Shown here: in pieces, positions 41,505 to 51,806 of the stretch
Numbering within the stretch: the stretch's first letter is position 1
How the letters are laid out: each line of letters opens with the position of its first letter
NCBI RefSeq assembly: GCF_000196315.1
Contig: NC_014230.1
Span: 1,632,001-1,696,000 of the forward strand
Direction of reading: 5' to 3'
DNA length: 64,000 nt
Source: Croceibacter atlanticus HTCC2559
GTDB lineage: Bacteria; Bacteroidota; Bacteroidia; Flavobacteriales; Flavobacteriaceae
Made by a program: the position numbers and the translations under genes
The notes under the pieces: model-generated
Told to the model about the DNA's origin: nothing
The model's input: only the letters and a program-made list of their open reading frames with translations
Databases searched by the model: none

Positions 41505-43247
41505 ATGATTACACAACTACACAAAAATATATACATTATAAAGTATAGTGTATTATTAACTATTTTACTTTTTCCTCTCTGTAAAATAGCTGCACAGGAA
41601 CAAATGGGTTCTTTGGATTTTGCAATGCCTACTGTAAGTTTTAATGAAGCAAATCCTGACACAGATTGTAATGCTTTTAGAACTTTCGATATTTCTGTTT
41701 TCGGTATACAAGTAGAGCCTGCAGTAAGTGTCACAATTTTAGTAAATGGTGGTACAGCATCAGCTAACGAAGATTTTATGCTATCAAACTCAACTTTTGA
41801 TGTGGAAGGAACTGGAGCTGTCGATTTTCAAATGGATATTTTTAACGATGCTCTGATAGAAGGTGATGAAACTATTGACCTTATGTTTTCATTTAATGGC
41901 GAATCTAGAAACGCAACTGTAACAATTAAAGATGATGATGTTACTCCAATTGTAGGTAATACTACTGTAGATTTATTAGTAGAAACCTTTGATGCCTCAA
42001 CCTTGCCAGAAAATTGGGAAACTATTGATGCTATAGATACTGGCCTTAACCATTGGGAGTTTAATGGCGCTGGTTTAGCTGCAGGTACAGCATATATTAC
42101 AGATGGTACATCTGCAATGCCATCATATGATGGTAATCTTGGTGCAGATCCAGCAGCTATGGACGCAAGTTCTAATGCGTTACTGTTATCACCTATGATT
42201 TCTGCAGCAGGACTAAAAGATGTAAATATATCTTTTGATTGGACTGCTGGCGGAGAATTAGATACAGAATCGCCATCACCGTTCGATTATGGTCAAGTGT
42301 CCTATAAAATAGAAGGTGAAGATTTTGTGGTATTAGAAAACTTTACCGGTACTGCAGAATCTTTAGGAGCTGCAGTGCAATCAGGAACATTTTCACAGCT
42401 GTATCCAGAATTGGCAAACAAAAATTTTCAAGTAGGATTTAGATGGATAAACGATCAACTTGTAGGTACAGCTTTTAGCTTTACTATAGATAACGTATCT
42501 GTAACAGCAGAACCTTTAAATGTTGAAACTTCAGAAACAGGATCAGATACAGAGTTGGTGAGAACTCAAAATGATGTTTACTTTATTAGTGATGAGAATA
42601 CCGCTATTATGGCAAGAATAGAAAATGCAACTGAAGATTTAGGATGTGTACAAATAAGTGTGATTGAAAGTGGAACCGAAGCTGTTGAAAATACGCAAGC
42701 AGGTTTTAACAGAGCCTCTAAAGTTTTTGAAATTACTGCAGATGGTACAAATGCCTCAAGTGCATCTTATGACTTAACATTGTATTATGCTAGTGATGAG
42801 CTTGCTGTATTTACAGATGTTTCTACAATGAATATGGTTAAAGTAGAAGGTGCAGATGTAGATGCAACTACAGATACAAATACAACGGTTACAGGCCAAT
42901 TGTTTGAAGACAACTCTGCATCTGGCTTTGTCACCTATAAAGGCAATTTTTCTGGATTTGGTGTATTTAGTGTTGTAGAAAACGCAACCCAAAGTATTGA
43001 AGATATACGTACAAATCAATTTAGCGTGTTTCCAACAATCTTACATCAGCAACAACAATTGCATATTGTTTCAAATAGCACGTCACAAATTGAGAGTATA
43101 TATATTTATGATATATCTGGTAAACGTGTATACGAGAGAGAAAATATATCAGACCCCAATGCTAATTTAACACTAAATGTATCTTCAGGACTTTACTTCC
43201 TTAAGATTAATAATGCAGCAGAAACCACAAAGCTTGTTGTAAAATAA
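41505..43247 (+). CDS. T9SS-secreted Calx-beta/jelly-roll protein, no peptidase domain
   Basis: A 580-residue secreted protein. A signal peptide (about 1-31, ending KIAAQEQ) is followed by a Calx-beta-like domain (about 43-147, ending TIKDDDVTP), a jelly-roll "choice-of-anchor"-like domain (about 155-340; FDASTLPENWETID to FSFTIDNVSVTAE), a further beta domain (about 355-490) and a T9SS type A sorting domain (about 500-580, FSVFPTILHQQQQL to YFLKINNAAETTKLVVK). It is homologous along its whole length to the C-terminal half of the two metallopeptidases that follow, but has no protease. So it is a stand-alone copy of the module, or a truncated paralogue. Confidence 0.85.
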   Translation: MITQLHKNIYIIKYSVLLTILLFPLCKIAAQEQMGSLDFAMPTVSFNEANPDTDCNAFRTFDISVFGIQVEPAVSVTILVNGGTASANEDFMLSNSTFDVEGTGAVDFQMDIFNDALIEGDETIDLMFSFNGESRNATVTIKDDDVTPIVGNTTVDLLVETFDASTLPENWETIDAIDTGLNHWEFNGAGLAAGTAYITDGTSAMPSYDGNLGADPAAMDASSNALLLSPMISAAGLKDVNISFDWTAGGELDTESPSPFDYGQVSYKIEGEDFVVLENFTGTAESLGAAVQSGTFSQLYPELANKNFQVGFRWINDQLVGTAFSFTIDNVSVTAEPLNVETSETGSDTELVRTQNDVYFISDENTAIMARIENATEDLGCVQISVIESGTEAVENTQAGFNRASKVFEITADGTNASSASYDLTLYYASDELAVFTDVSTMNMVKVEGADVDATTDTNTTVTGQLFEDNSASGFVTYKGNFSGFGVFSVVENATQSIEDIRTNQFSVFPTILHQQQQLHIVSNSTSQIESIYIYDISGKRVYERENISDPNANLTLNVSSGLYFLKINNAAETTKLVVK

Positions 43248-43591
43248 TTGAATTCAATTTTTACCATTAAGCCTAACACTATTTAAGTTGTTAGGCTTTT
43301 TTTATTGACAAACTGCAGTTTGTTATGCGTGCATATATAAATAATGTTAAGAATATGATATTAGTTTAAGTATCTGTTACTATTGCGGCTACAATATTAA
43401 ATTTTGTTTAATTAGAAGGGTATTTGGTTAGATTTTTAATTTACTCTTTAAACGGTCATATTTTTCGTTAAAAAATTAACAACATTATATTGCTTTTAAC
43501 AATAAAAAGTAGGATAGTCATCTAAATTGCACATCTGTTTAATGATTATCAATTATTAACATCTTTTACAATTTAATTCAAATAAAAAAGT
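43248..43591. other. 344-bp intergenic region
   Basis: It holds the terminator of the preceding gene at 43269-43303 and the long AT-rich leader of the first metallopeptidase. I see no coding sequence, and no -33/-7 promoter match that I can place with confidence. Confidence 0.5.
43269..43303 (+). terminator. Intrinsic terminator after the Calx-beta gene
   Basis: AAGCCTAACA (43269-43278) pairs with TGTTAGGCTT (43289-43298), 10 bp, followed by T. Confidence 0.9.
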
Positions 43592-46500
43592 ATGAAAACT
43601 AAATTACGCAACATGCAGTGGTTGGTTTTAGGATTCTTTATGGTTTCAGGCTATTGTGGCTTGGCGCAGGAATCTTTAAAGTCAATCCAAAAACTACAAG
43701 ATGAAAACAAGGTGACCAGCTATCTTATGAATAAAGATAGAAACACACCTTACCTTGTTAAGTTTGATGGTCTTTCAACACAGAGAACACCTAAGGCCGA
43801 AGCTTCTCAATTAATAAGAACTGTTTTAGGATTAAATAACACCATTACACTTGGAAAAAAATCTGAGGCTGGTTTATCACCTACAGTAGGAGTTGAGAGA
43901 TTTCAACAATATTATAAAGGCGTTAAAGTAGAGCACGGTAACTATACTGTATTATCTAAATCAGATATGATTCAAGCTATAGGTTTGGAGCATTATGATT
44001 TTAATGACAACTTTCAAATAACACCTTCTTTATCTGAAGAAGCTGCTATGCAACACGCTATTAATTTTGTAGGTGCTACAGAATACGCTTGGGATCTTTA
44101 TAGCACTTTAAAGATGAATGAAACAGATCCACAAAGATTAGCAGAATTAGATGCTATAATTGAAAGTGTTTACCCAAAAGGAGAATTAGTAATTGTAGAT
44201 GATTACAATACTGCTGGAGTTGATATGAAATTAGCATATAAATTTAATGTATATGCAGCAGAGCCACTTTATAGAGCAGATATTTACATAGATGCGCAAA
44301 ACGGTAAAATGTTATTAGCAGATATGGATATTAAACATGCTTCAGAAATAAATGAAAATATAGCTGAAAGTAAGAAAATGTCTACATACGCAATGGTAAT
44401 GGAGCCAGCTACCGGAATCGGAGATTTACGTTATGCAGGCCGCAGAAATTTTGAGACTACAAAAATTCCTGGTGCTACACCAGCAATGGATGAGTACACA
44501 TTATTAGGTACTATTGAAGTAGATATCGAAGAAGCAGGAGTTGTATCTTCTTTACCAATAGAAAATGAAACAAAATCTTACGATGGTGTAGGTGGTGCTC
44601 CAATTAGTGCAGGTGGTGCAATACCATCTTATGAAATTACAGATGGTTCATCTAGACCAGAAGAATCTAGTTTTCCATCTACAGAAGTAGGTGATAATGA
44701 TTGGACAGCAGATGAGCATTACAGAGACCGTTTTGAAGGTCCTACAGAGCAATATCCTGTAACTAATGAAACAAATAATGACGATGTTGCATTAGATGCT
44801 CATTGGGGATCAGAAATTGTATTACGTTATTGGGGCGTACGTCACAACCGTTACAGTTGGGATGGTCAAGGTACTCGTATAACAAGTTTTGTACACTACG
44901 GTGATGCTTATGATAATGCATTTTATACCAATGCAACGATGACATATGGTGATGGTAGCTACCAAGGTGGCACAAATCCTAATGGTTCTTTTGCTCCTTT
45001 AATGTCTTTAGATGTTGCAGGTCACGAGATAGGACATGGAGTTTGTGATACTACTTCAGGACTTGTATATGCAAGACAATCTGGAGGTATGAATGAAGGA
45101 TTCTCAGATATTTGGGCAGCTGCAGTTGAGAATTTTGCAGTAGAAGATATAGATCCAACATTGGCAGATAGATATCAGCCATTTAGTATTGGTGAGCAGA
45201 TAGATGAGCGTGATGGTGGTATTCAACCAGAAGAAAACAGTGCAGAAATGGCAGCATTACGTTTTATGGATGATCCAAATGCAGCAAGTGATCCAGATTG
45301 TGTACTTGGTGCTAACTGGAAAGATACTACAGAAGCAGGTTGTCCTGCTCCAAACTTAGGTAATGATCAATGTGGTGTACACTCTAATAGTGGTGTGCTA
45401 AATAAATGGTTTTATTTATTAGCTGTAGGTTCAGGTCTAACTTATGAATTAGGTGATGGTAAAGCAGCTGCAGATAGTGAAGTAAATGACAATAACGCTC
45501 CTTATAGTGTAACAGCTTTAGGTTTTGCAGATGCAGAGAAAATAGCATTTGGTGGTGAGGTTTTATTAAGCCCTAATGCAACTTTTGCAGAGATGAGAGA
45601 GATGTCTATTATGGCAGCTCAAACATTATATGGTCAAGGATCTCCACAAGAAGCATCTACTACTAGTGCTTGGTTTGCAGTATGTGTTGGTAATGATTAC
45701 GTAGCTCCAGAAGGAGATGTAATAGTATTTAATGCAGATAACAGAACACAATTACAAGAACGTAATACAGATGTTGGTTGTAACACATCTAGAACGTACA
45801 CGTATAGTATTGCTTCAGTATTAGTAAGCGAGCCAACAACCCTAACTTTAGATGTTTCAGCAAGTACAGCTGTTGAAGGTGAAGATTTTATTGTATCACC
45901 AACAACACTTGAAGTTTCAGGTTCTGGTATCTATGATTTTAGCGTACAAGTTTTTGATGATGCTATTATTGAAGAAGGAGAAATGATTTCTATTAGCTAT
46001 GACTATAACGGAGAAACATTTACACAAGACATTGCATTAATAGATGATGATATTACGCCAGCTGTAGGTAGCTCTATTCAAGAGTTATTACCAATGGAAA
46101 CATTTGATGGTAACGAATTACCAGAAGGATGGCAAATTAACAAATTAGTAGATCCAGGTGTTAATGACTGGGAAATGAATGGTGTTGGTGCTGGTGCTGG
46201 TGTAGCTTATATTACAGATGGTACAACAGAAACTCCAATGTATAATGGTAATGGTCCTGGAGTTAGCCAAGATGGTAGCTCTAATACGGTTTTAATGACA
46301 CCATTAATTAACGGTTTAGGTTTAAGAGACATAACAGTTAATTTTGACTACACAGTTGGTGGTGAAGATGAAGCAGGAACACCACTTGATTATGGTGAAC
46401 TTGTATATAGTTTTGATGGAAGTAACTTCTTCGGTATCGAACAGTTTGTAGGTATTGGAGGTACAGTATTAACAGGAAGCTATGATGATGTAATTCCTCA

Positions 46501-47344
46501 GGTTGAAAACTCTCAATTTTATGTAGGTTTCAGATGGTTAAATGACCAGTTATTAGGAACAGCTTATAGTTTCTCAATAGATAACATAACAATTTCTGGT
46601 TCTCCTGCATTAGTTGAAACAGCTGCAAATACATCGCAGAGCCACACAGTACGTACAGCAAATGATATTTTCTTCTTAACAACAGAAAACAATAACATTA
46701 TTGCTCGTATTGAAAATGCATCAGCAGATTTAGGATGTGTATCTGTAAATGTAACTTCAGAAGGAACAGAAACAGTAAGCAATACTCAAGCTGGTGTGGA
46801 CAGGTCGTCTAAAGTTATTGAGATAACAGCAGATGGTCCAGATGCGGCTACAGCAAGTTATGATTTAACGATATATATGACTTCAGATGAGCTTGCTAAC
46901 TTTAGTGAAGTTGCAACTTTACAAATTATGAAAGTAGAAGGTAGTGATATAGATGCTACTACAAATGCAAACACTGTTATTACAGGTGAGGTTTTTGAAG
47001 ACTTAACAGATACAGAAGGTTATGCAACATTTAAAGGCTCATTTACAGGCTTTAGCTCTTTTGCTATAGTTGAAAATGCAGTTGCAAGTGTAGATGATGT
47101 AACTTTTAATGATGTGTCAATATACCCAACACCAGTAAATAGAGGTCAATATGTAACTATTAATAGCCCATCAATAGCTATTGAGAGTGCAGCGGTATAC
47201 GACTTAAGAGGTGCTAAAATTATGGATGAGAAGTTTAAGAACTTAAATTCTGTAAAGCTTAACACTTCAGCATTACAATCTGGATTTTACTTTGTAACGC
47301 TTAATGGAGATTCTAAAAAGACATTCAAGTTTATTGTTAATTAA
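43592..47344 (+). CDS. T9SS-secreted M4 (thermolysin-like) metallopeptidase, copy 1
   Basis: A 1250-residue extracellular protease: signal peptide (ends LAQESL), FTP/PepSY-like propeptide (about 30-260), catalytic domain (about 350-690) with HEIGH (478-482), the third zinc ligand Glu502 in SGGMNEGFSDIW and the catalytic His597 in CGVHSNSGVLNKWFYLL, then a Calx-beta-like domain (about 710-820), a jelly-roll domain (830-1010), a beta domain (1020-1170) and a T9SS sorting domain (about 1175-1250). The GxNExxSD and HxNSGVxNK motifs place it in M4 rather than M36. Likely degrades external protein. It is a close paralogue of the next gene. Confidence 0.93.
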   Translation: MKTKLRNMQWLVLGFFMVSGYCGLAQESLKSIQKLQDENKVTSYLMNKDRNTPYLVKFDGLSTQRTPKAEASQLIRTVLGLNNTITLGKKSEAGLSPTVGVERFQQYYKGVKVEHGNYTVLSKSDMIQAIGLEHYDFNDNFQITPSLSEEAAMQHAINFVGATEYAWDLYSTLKMNETDPQRLAELDAIIESVYPKGELVIVDDYNTAGVDMKLAYKFNVYAAEPLYRADIYIDAQNGKMLLADMDIKHASEINENIAESKKMSTYAMVMEPATGIGDLRYAGRRNFETTKIPGATPAMDEYTLLGTIEVDIEEAGVVSSLPIENETKSYDGVGGAPISAGGAIPSYEITDGSSRPEESSFPSTEVGDNDWTADEHYRDRFEGPTEQYPVTNETNNDDVALDAHWGSEIVLRYWGVRHNRYSWDGQGTRITSFVHYGDAYDNAFYTNATMTYGDGSYQGGTNPNGSFAPLMSLDVAGHEIGHGVCDTTSGLVYARQSGGMNEGFSDIWAAAVENFAVEDIDPTLADRYQPFSIGEQIDERDGGIQPEENSAEMAALRFMDDPNAASDPDCVLGANWKDTTEAGCPAPNLGNDQCGVHSNSGVLNKWFYLLAVGSGLTYELGDGKAAADSEVNDNNAPYSVTALGFADAEKIAFGGEVLLSPNATFAEMREMSIMAAQTLYGQGSPQEASTTSAWFAVCVGNDYVAPEGDVIVFNADNRTQLQERNTDVGCNTSRTYTYSIASVLVSEPTTLTLDVSASTAVEGEDFIVSPTTLEVSGSGIYDFSVQVFDDAIIEEGEMISISYDYNGETFTQDIALIDDDITPAVGSSIQELLPMETFDGNELPEGWQINKLVDPGVNDWEMNGVGAGAGVAYITDGTTETPMYNGNGPGVSQDGSSNTVLMTPLINGLGLRDITVNFDYTVGGEDEAGTPLDYGELVYSFDGSNFFGIEQFVGIGGTVLTGSYDDVIPQVENSQFYVGFRWLNDQLLGTAYSFSIDNITISGSPALVETAANTSQSHTVRTANDIFFLTTENNNIIARIENASADLGCVSVNVTSEGTETVSNTQAGVDRSSKVIEITADGPDAATASYDLTIYMTSDELANFSEVATLQIMKVEGSDIDATTNANTVITGEVFEDLTDTEGYATFKGSFTGFSSFAIVENAVASVDDVTFNDVSIYPTPVNRGQYVTINSPSIAIESAAVYDLRGAKIMDEKFKNLNSVKLNTSALQSGFYFVTLNGDSKKTFKFIVN

Positions 47345-47363
47345 TTGTCTTTATAAAGTAACT

Positions 47364-47394
47364 AAAAGCCGCTATTTATAGCGGCTTTTTTTTT
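47364..47394 (+). terminator. Intrinsic terminator after metallopeptidase copy 1
   Basis: AAAAGCCGCTAT (47364-47375) pairs with ATAGCGGCTTTT (47378-47389), followed by T. The 2-nt nominal loop means the terminal A-T pairs probably open. Confidence 0.9.
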
Positions 47395-47574
47395 ATGTCT
47401 AAATATAAAACAGTAACTGTAATTTAACGTGTAAAAAAGCAAGTTGTCGAATTGTTGTTTTTATTATGGCTAAGATATTGTTAATCCTCAAAAACAATAA
47501 GTTAGCTGTTGTATATTCGGCTAATTGGCGCAGAATACCGTGCTAATTTTAACCAAATAAACTAAATTCTTTAT

Positions 47575-50500
47575 ATGAAAATTAAATTACACAACTTCAA
47601 GTTTTTAATGGTGTTGGGTGCTTTTGTGGGTACCATGAGTATGGTGCAAGCACAAACGTCTTTGAGTGCCGTTCAAAAACTGCAAGACCAACAAAAAATT
47701 ACTAACGTAAAAATTAGTAAAGAACGTGGTACTCCAAGTTTAATCAAACTTTCAAATTCACAAACTCATAGAGTAGAGCCTCAAGAGGCATCTTTATTTT
47801 TAAGAGAAGCTTTAGGCCTTAGGGAAACTACAACATTAGCAGAAAAAAGAGCTCATGTTACGCCAAGTGGTTCTAAAGTAGTTAAATATCAAGAGTATTT
47901 TAAAGGGGTAAAAGTAGAGCATGGTATTTACAATGCGTTATCTAAAGACAATGCGCTTAAGGCTATTACATTAGAGCACTACGAGCTAAAAGATAACTTT
48001 AATGTTGCTGCTTCATTATCAGAAGACAATGCTTTAAATTATGCGTTAAACTTTGTGGGTGCAACAGAGTATGCTTGGGATTATTATAACTTCCTTAAAC
48101 TTAATGAAACAGATCCAGCACGTCTCACACAATTAGATGCTGCAGTAAATTCAGTTTATCCTACGGGAGAATTGGTAATTGTAGATAACTATAATGAGCC
48201 AGGTATTTCTTTAAGATTAGCATACAAATTCAATATTTATGCAGCAGAACCTCTTTATAGAGCAGATATATATGTAGATGCTGTAAATGGAGAAATCTTA
48301 CTAGCAGATCAAGATATTAAGCACGCTGCAGAGTTAAACAATGAAATTGCTGAACGCAGAAAAATGTCTTCATATGCAATGGTTCAAGCAATGGGAGAAA
48401 CACGATATGCAGGTACTCGAAATTTCGAAACTACTCTTTTATCTGCAGATGCGAGTGATCCTGTAAATCCATTACCAGAGCGTTATGTTCTAGATGGTAC
48501 AATTACAGTAAATGCATTTAATCCAGATAGCCAGACTATCGAGTCTGTAACTGTGTTAAATGAAACAAGATCTTATGATGGTATTGGTGGTGTGCCTTTA
48601 AATGTTGGAGGCACAATACCTTCTTATGAAATTACAGATGGTAGCTCTAGATTAGAAGAAGGCCAGTTAAATGTAGAAATCGCAGATAATTTTTGGTCTG
48701 CAGATGAGCATTACAGAGATCGTTTTGAAACACCAGCAGATAACTATCCTGTTGATAATGAATTTGATAATGATGATGTTGCTTTAGATGCGCATTGGGG
48801 ATCAGAAGTTGTAATTAGGTATTGGGCAGATCGTCATAACCGTTGGAGTTTTGATGGTGCTGGAGAAAAAATTACAAGCTTTGTACATTATGGAGATGGC
48901 TATGATAATGCATTTTATAGTAGTTCTACAATGACTTACGGAGATGGTAGTTACCAAGGTGGAACTAACCCTAATGGTTCTTTTGCACCACTTATGTCTA
49001 TGGATGTTGCAGCACACGAAATAGGTCATGGTGTTTGTGATTTTACTGCAGACTTAGTTTACGCAAGACAATCTGGAGGTATGAATGAAGGTTTTTCAGA
49101 TATATGGGCTGCAGCTGTTGAGGCTTATGTCCTAGAGGAGATAGATTCTACGTTGCCATACCAACCTTATGGTATAGGTGAGCAAATAGATGAACGTGAT
49201 GGTGGTATTCAGCCAGGTGAAGACAATCCAGATATGAGAGCTTTACGTTTTATGGATGACCCAAATGCAGCTGGAGATCCAGAATGTTTTGAAGGTGTAA
49301 ACTGGATAGATACTTCTGAAGCTGGTTGTCCTGCACCAAATTTAGGGAATGACCAATGTGGAGTGCACTCTAATAGCGGTGTGTTAAATAAGTGGTTTTA
49401 TCTTTTAGTTGAAGGTTCTGGCCAAGTATTTACACCAGGTAGAGACAAGCGTGCTGCAGATGATGAGGTAAACGATAATGGAGATCCATATAGTGTTGAA
49501 GGTTTAGGATTTCAAATTGCAGAACAGATTGCATTTAAAGGTGAAGTGTTATTAACGCCTAATGCAACATTTAGTGATATGAGAGATGCATCAATCTTAG
49601 TGGCGCAACAAGATTATGGAGTAGACTCTAACGAAGAAATACAAACTACAAATGCGTGGTTCGGAATTTGTGTAGGAGAGAGCTACATCACACCAGATCC
49701 TAACCAAGTTTTCTTTAGCTCTGCCAATGCAAATAGCTTACAAGAAAAAAATAACGACACAGGTTGTAATACATTTAGAACATATACTGTAAATGTTGCA
49801 ACAGTACAGGTAAATCCTGCTGTTACAGTAACTTTAGATACTTCTGCTAGTACTGCAGAACTAGGAGTAGATTTTGACATATCTACTACAACTTTAGATT
49901 TAGAAGGTACTGCTACAGAGTCTTTTGAAGTAACTATATATAATGATGCTTTAGTTGAAGAGGATGAGTTAATTTCAATATTATTTGATTTTATGGGTGA
50001 AACCAAAACCCAAGTAATAAATGTATTAGATGATGATGTTGTTCCAGCAATAGGAGCTTCAGTTGTAGAAATAATGCCAATCGAAGAGTTTGCTTCTTCT
50101 GCTATCCCTAATGATTGGGAAGAAATTATTGTAGTAGATCCTAGTATGAATAAATGGTATTACAATGGTGCAGGTACAGAATCTGGAAGAGCTTACATTT
50201 CTTACACTTCGCCTGTTGGATCTACAAATTCAGCTATATATGAATCTAATTCACCGTCTCATGTAATTTTAAAGACACCAGAATTAAATGCTTTAGGATT
50301 AAATGATGTTAGAGTAACTTTCGATTGGGAAGCTGGTGGAGAACTAGATCCAGGTAATCCTGCTTTTGATTATGGTCAACTAGTATACTCTTTTGATGGT
50401 GTAAACTTTGAAGAAGGTAGTGAGCGTTTTGCACTTGAAGAAGATGGTATTATGTCTGGTACTTTTGATGAAATAATTCCTGAGTTAGCAAATACAAGAT

Positions 50501-51330
50501 TTTTCTTAGGCTTCCGTTGGTTTAATGATACTAATGCAACAACGTCTGCATTTAGTTTTGCTATAGATAATGTTCACGTTGAAGCACTTCCTGCAGCTGT
50601 TGAAACAGAATTAAATGCTACAACAAGCAATACTGTAAATACTAACAATGATGTTTACTTTGCAAGTAATGATAGCGGAAGCATTATAGCTAGAATTGAA
50701 GGTGCCACTCAAGACTTAGGTTGTGTTGAAATGACACTTACCGGAAGTGGTACAGACCTTATTACTAATGCAAATGCAGGTGTAGATAGATCTTCAAAAG
50801 TTATAGAAATTACTGCAGATGGTTTTGATGCTTCAAGCGCAACGTATGACCTTACACTATTTATGACTACAGATGAACTGGCAAACTTTAATAGTATGGC
50901 AGATCTGCAAATAATGAAAGTAGAAGGCAGTGATATAGATGCAACAACTTCTAGCAACACGGTAATCACCGGAAGTATGTTAGAAGATCTTACAGCTGCA
51001 GAAGGTTATGCAACGTTTAAAGGAACATTTACAGGATTTAGTTCTTTTGCAATTGTACAACCTGTAACTGCTAGTGTAAAAGATGTTTTAATTAGTAGTG
51101 TATCTTTATATCCTTCGCCAGTGGCGCAAGGTGGTTTAGTTAACATAACAGCTAAAGATATCGTTATTAATAGCGCTTCAGTTTTCGATGTAAGAGGTGC
51201 GAAAGTTATTGAGAAAAAGTTTGCAGGAAATCAACAAATACAGTTAAGTGTTGCGACACTTCAATCTGGTTTTTACTTTGTGAGACTTAATAATGATGCT
51301 AATAAAACATTTAAGTTTATAGTTAAATAG
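47575..51330 (+). CDS. T9SS-secreted M4 (thermolysin-like) metallopeptidase, copy 2
   Basis: A 1251-residue paralogue of the upstream gene with the same domain order: signal peptide (ends VQAQTSL), propeptide, M4 catalytic domain with HEIGH (481-485), NEGFSDIWAAAVE and CGVHSNSGVLNKWFYLL, Calx-beta, jelly-roll, beta domain and T9SS sorting domain (ends SGFYFVRLNNDANKTFKFIVK). Differences cluster near the active site (VAAHEIGHGVCDFTAD instead of VAGHEIGHGVCDTTSG) and in the jelly-roll, suggesting divergence in substrate or binding. It has its own terminator, so it is expressed separately. Confidence 0.93.
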   Translation: MKIKLHNFKFLMVLGAFVGTMSMVQAQTSLSAVQKLQDQQKITNVKISKERGTPSLIKLSNSQTHRVEPQEASLFLREALGLRETTTLAEKRAHVTPSGSKVVKYQEYFKGVKVEHGIYNALSKDNALKAITLEHYELKDNFNVAASLSEDNALNYALNFVGATEYAWDYYNFLKLNETDPARLTQLDAAVNSVYPTGELVIVDNYNEPGISLRLAYKFNIYAAEPLYRADIYVDAVNGEILLADQDIKHAAELNNEIAERRKMSSYAMVQAMGETRYAGTRNFETTLLSADASDPVNPLPERYVLDGTITVNAFNPDSQTIESVTVLNETRSYDGIGGVPLNVGGTIPSYEITDGSSRLEEGQLNVEIADNFWSADEHYRDRFETPADNYPVDNEFDNDDVALDAHWGSEVVIRYWADRHNRWSFDGAGEKITSFVHYGDGYDNAFYSSSTMTYGDGSYQGGTNPNGSFAPLMSMDVAAHEIGHGVCDFTADLVYARQSGGMNEGFSDIWAAAVEAYVLEEIDSTLPYQPYGIGEQIDERDGGIQPGEDNPDMRALRFMDDPNAAGDPECFEGVNWIDTSEAGCPAPNLGNDQCGVHSNSGVLNKWFYLLVEGSGQVFTPGRDKRAADDEVNDNGDPYSVEGLGFQIAEQIAFKGEVLLTPNATFSDMRDASILVAQQDYGVDSNEEIQTTNAWFGICVGESYITPDPNQVFFSSANANSLQEKNNDTGCNTFRTYTVNVATVQVNPAVTVTLDTSASTAELGVDFDISTTTLDLEGTATESFEVTIYNDALVEEDELISILFDFMGETKTQVINVLDDDVVPAIGASVVEIMPIEEFASSAIPNDWEEIIVVDPSMNKWYYNGAGTESGRAYISYTSPVGSTNSAIYESNSPSHVILKTPELNALGLNDVRVTFDWEAGGELDPGNPAFDYGQLVYSFDGVNFEEGSERFALEEDGIMSGTFDEIIPELANTRFFLGFRWFNDTNATTSAFSFAIDNVHVEALPAAVETELNATTSNTVNTNNDVYFASNDSGSIIARIEGATQDLGCVEMTLTGSGTDLITNANAGVDRSSKVIEITADGFDASSATYDLTLFMTTDELANFNSMADLQIMKVEGSDIDATTSSNTVITGSMLEDLTAAEGYATFKGTFTGFSSFAIVQPVTASVKDVLISSVSLYPSPVAQGGLVNITAKDIVINSASVFDVRGAKVIEKKFAGNQQIQLSVATLQSGFYFVRLNNDANKTFKFIVK

Positions 51331-51352
51331 GCTAAATACTGTTTAAATAAAT

Positions 51353-51388
51353 AAAGGCTACTGTAATTACAGTAGCCTTTTTATTTTT
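51353..51388 (+). terminator. Intrinsic terminator after metallopeptidase copy 2
   Basis: AAAGGCTACTGTAA (51353-51366) and TTACAGTAGCCTTT (51367-51380) are a perfect palindrome; the centre opens to form the loop. A T-run follows to 51388. Confidence 0.92.
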
Positions 51389-51428
51389 AGGATACTTTTT
51401 TATTTAAGCAAGTTAAATATCATTCTTG

Positions 51429-51436
51429 TAACTTTG
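51429..51436 (+). promoter_or_regulatory. Promoter -7 element of the CoA-binding protein gene
   Basis: TAACTTTG is a perfect TAnnTTTG and ends 7 nt before the ATG at 51444. A TTTA motif lies about 22 nt upstream in place of TTTG. Confidence 0.5.
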
Positions 51437-51443
51437 TAGAACT

Positions 51444-51806
51444 ATGAAAAAGAAAACATTAGTTTTAGGCGCGTCATTAAAGCCGAATAGGTATTCTAAC
51501 ATTGCTATTAATAGGTTAGTTTCTAACAACCAGCCAACCGTAGCAATTGGTCTTAGGGAAGGTACAGTTAATGGTGTGACGATAGAAAAAGAACAAGTAG
51601 ATTTTAAAGATATAGATACAGTAACGCTTTATTTGGGAGCAAAACATCAACCTGAATATTATGAATACATTGTAAGTCTAAACCCTAAACGTGTTATTTT
51701 TAATCCTGGAACAGAGAATCCTGAGTTTTATAAAATATTAAAAGCAAACAATATAGAGGTAGATTTAGCTTGCACGTTAGTAATGCTAGCGACGAATCAA
51801 TACTAA
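51444..51806 (+). CDS. CoA-binding domain protein (YccU-like)
   Basis: A 120-residue Rossmann-fold protein of the CoA_binding family: TLVLGASLKPNRYSNIAINRLV with the GAS loop, then VTLYLGAKHQPEYYEYIVSLNPKRVIFNPGTENPEF. Small stand-alone members bind CoA or an acyl-CoA but have no known enzyme activity. Its last 21 bp overlap the 3' end of the convergent symporter gene. Confidence 0.85.
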   Translation: MKKKTLVLGASLKPNRYSNIAINRLVSNNQPTVAIGLREGTVNGVTIEKEQVDFKDIDTVTLYLGAKHQPEYYEYIVSLNPKRVIFNPGTENPEFYKILKANNIEVDLACTLVMLATNQY

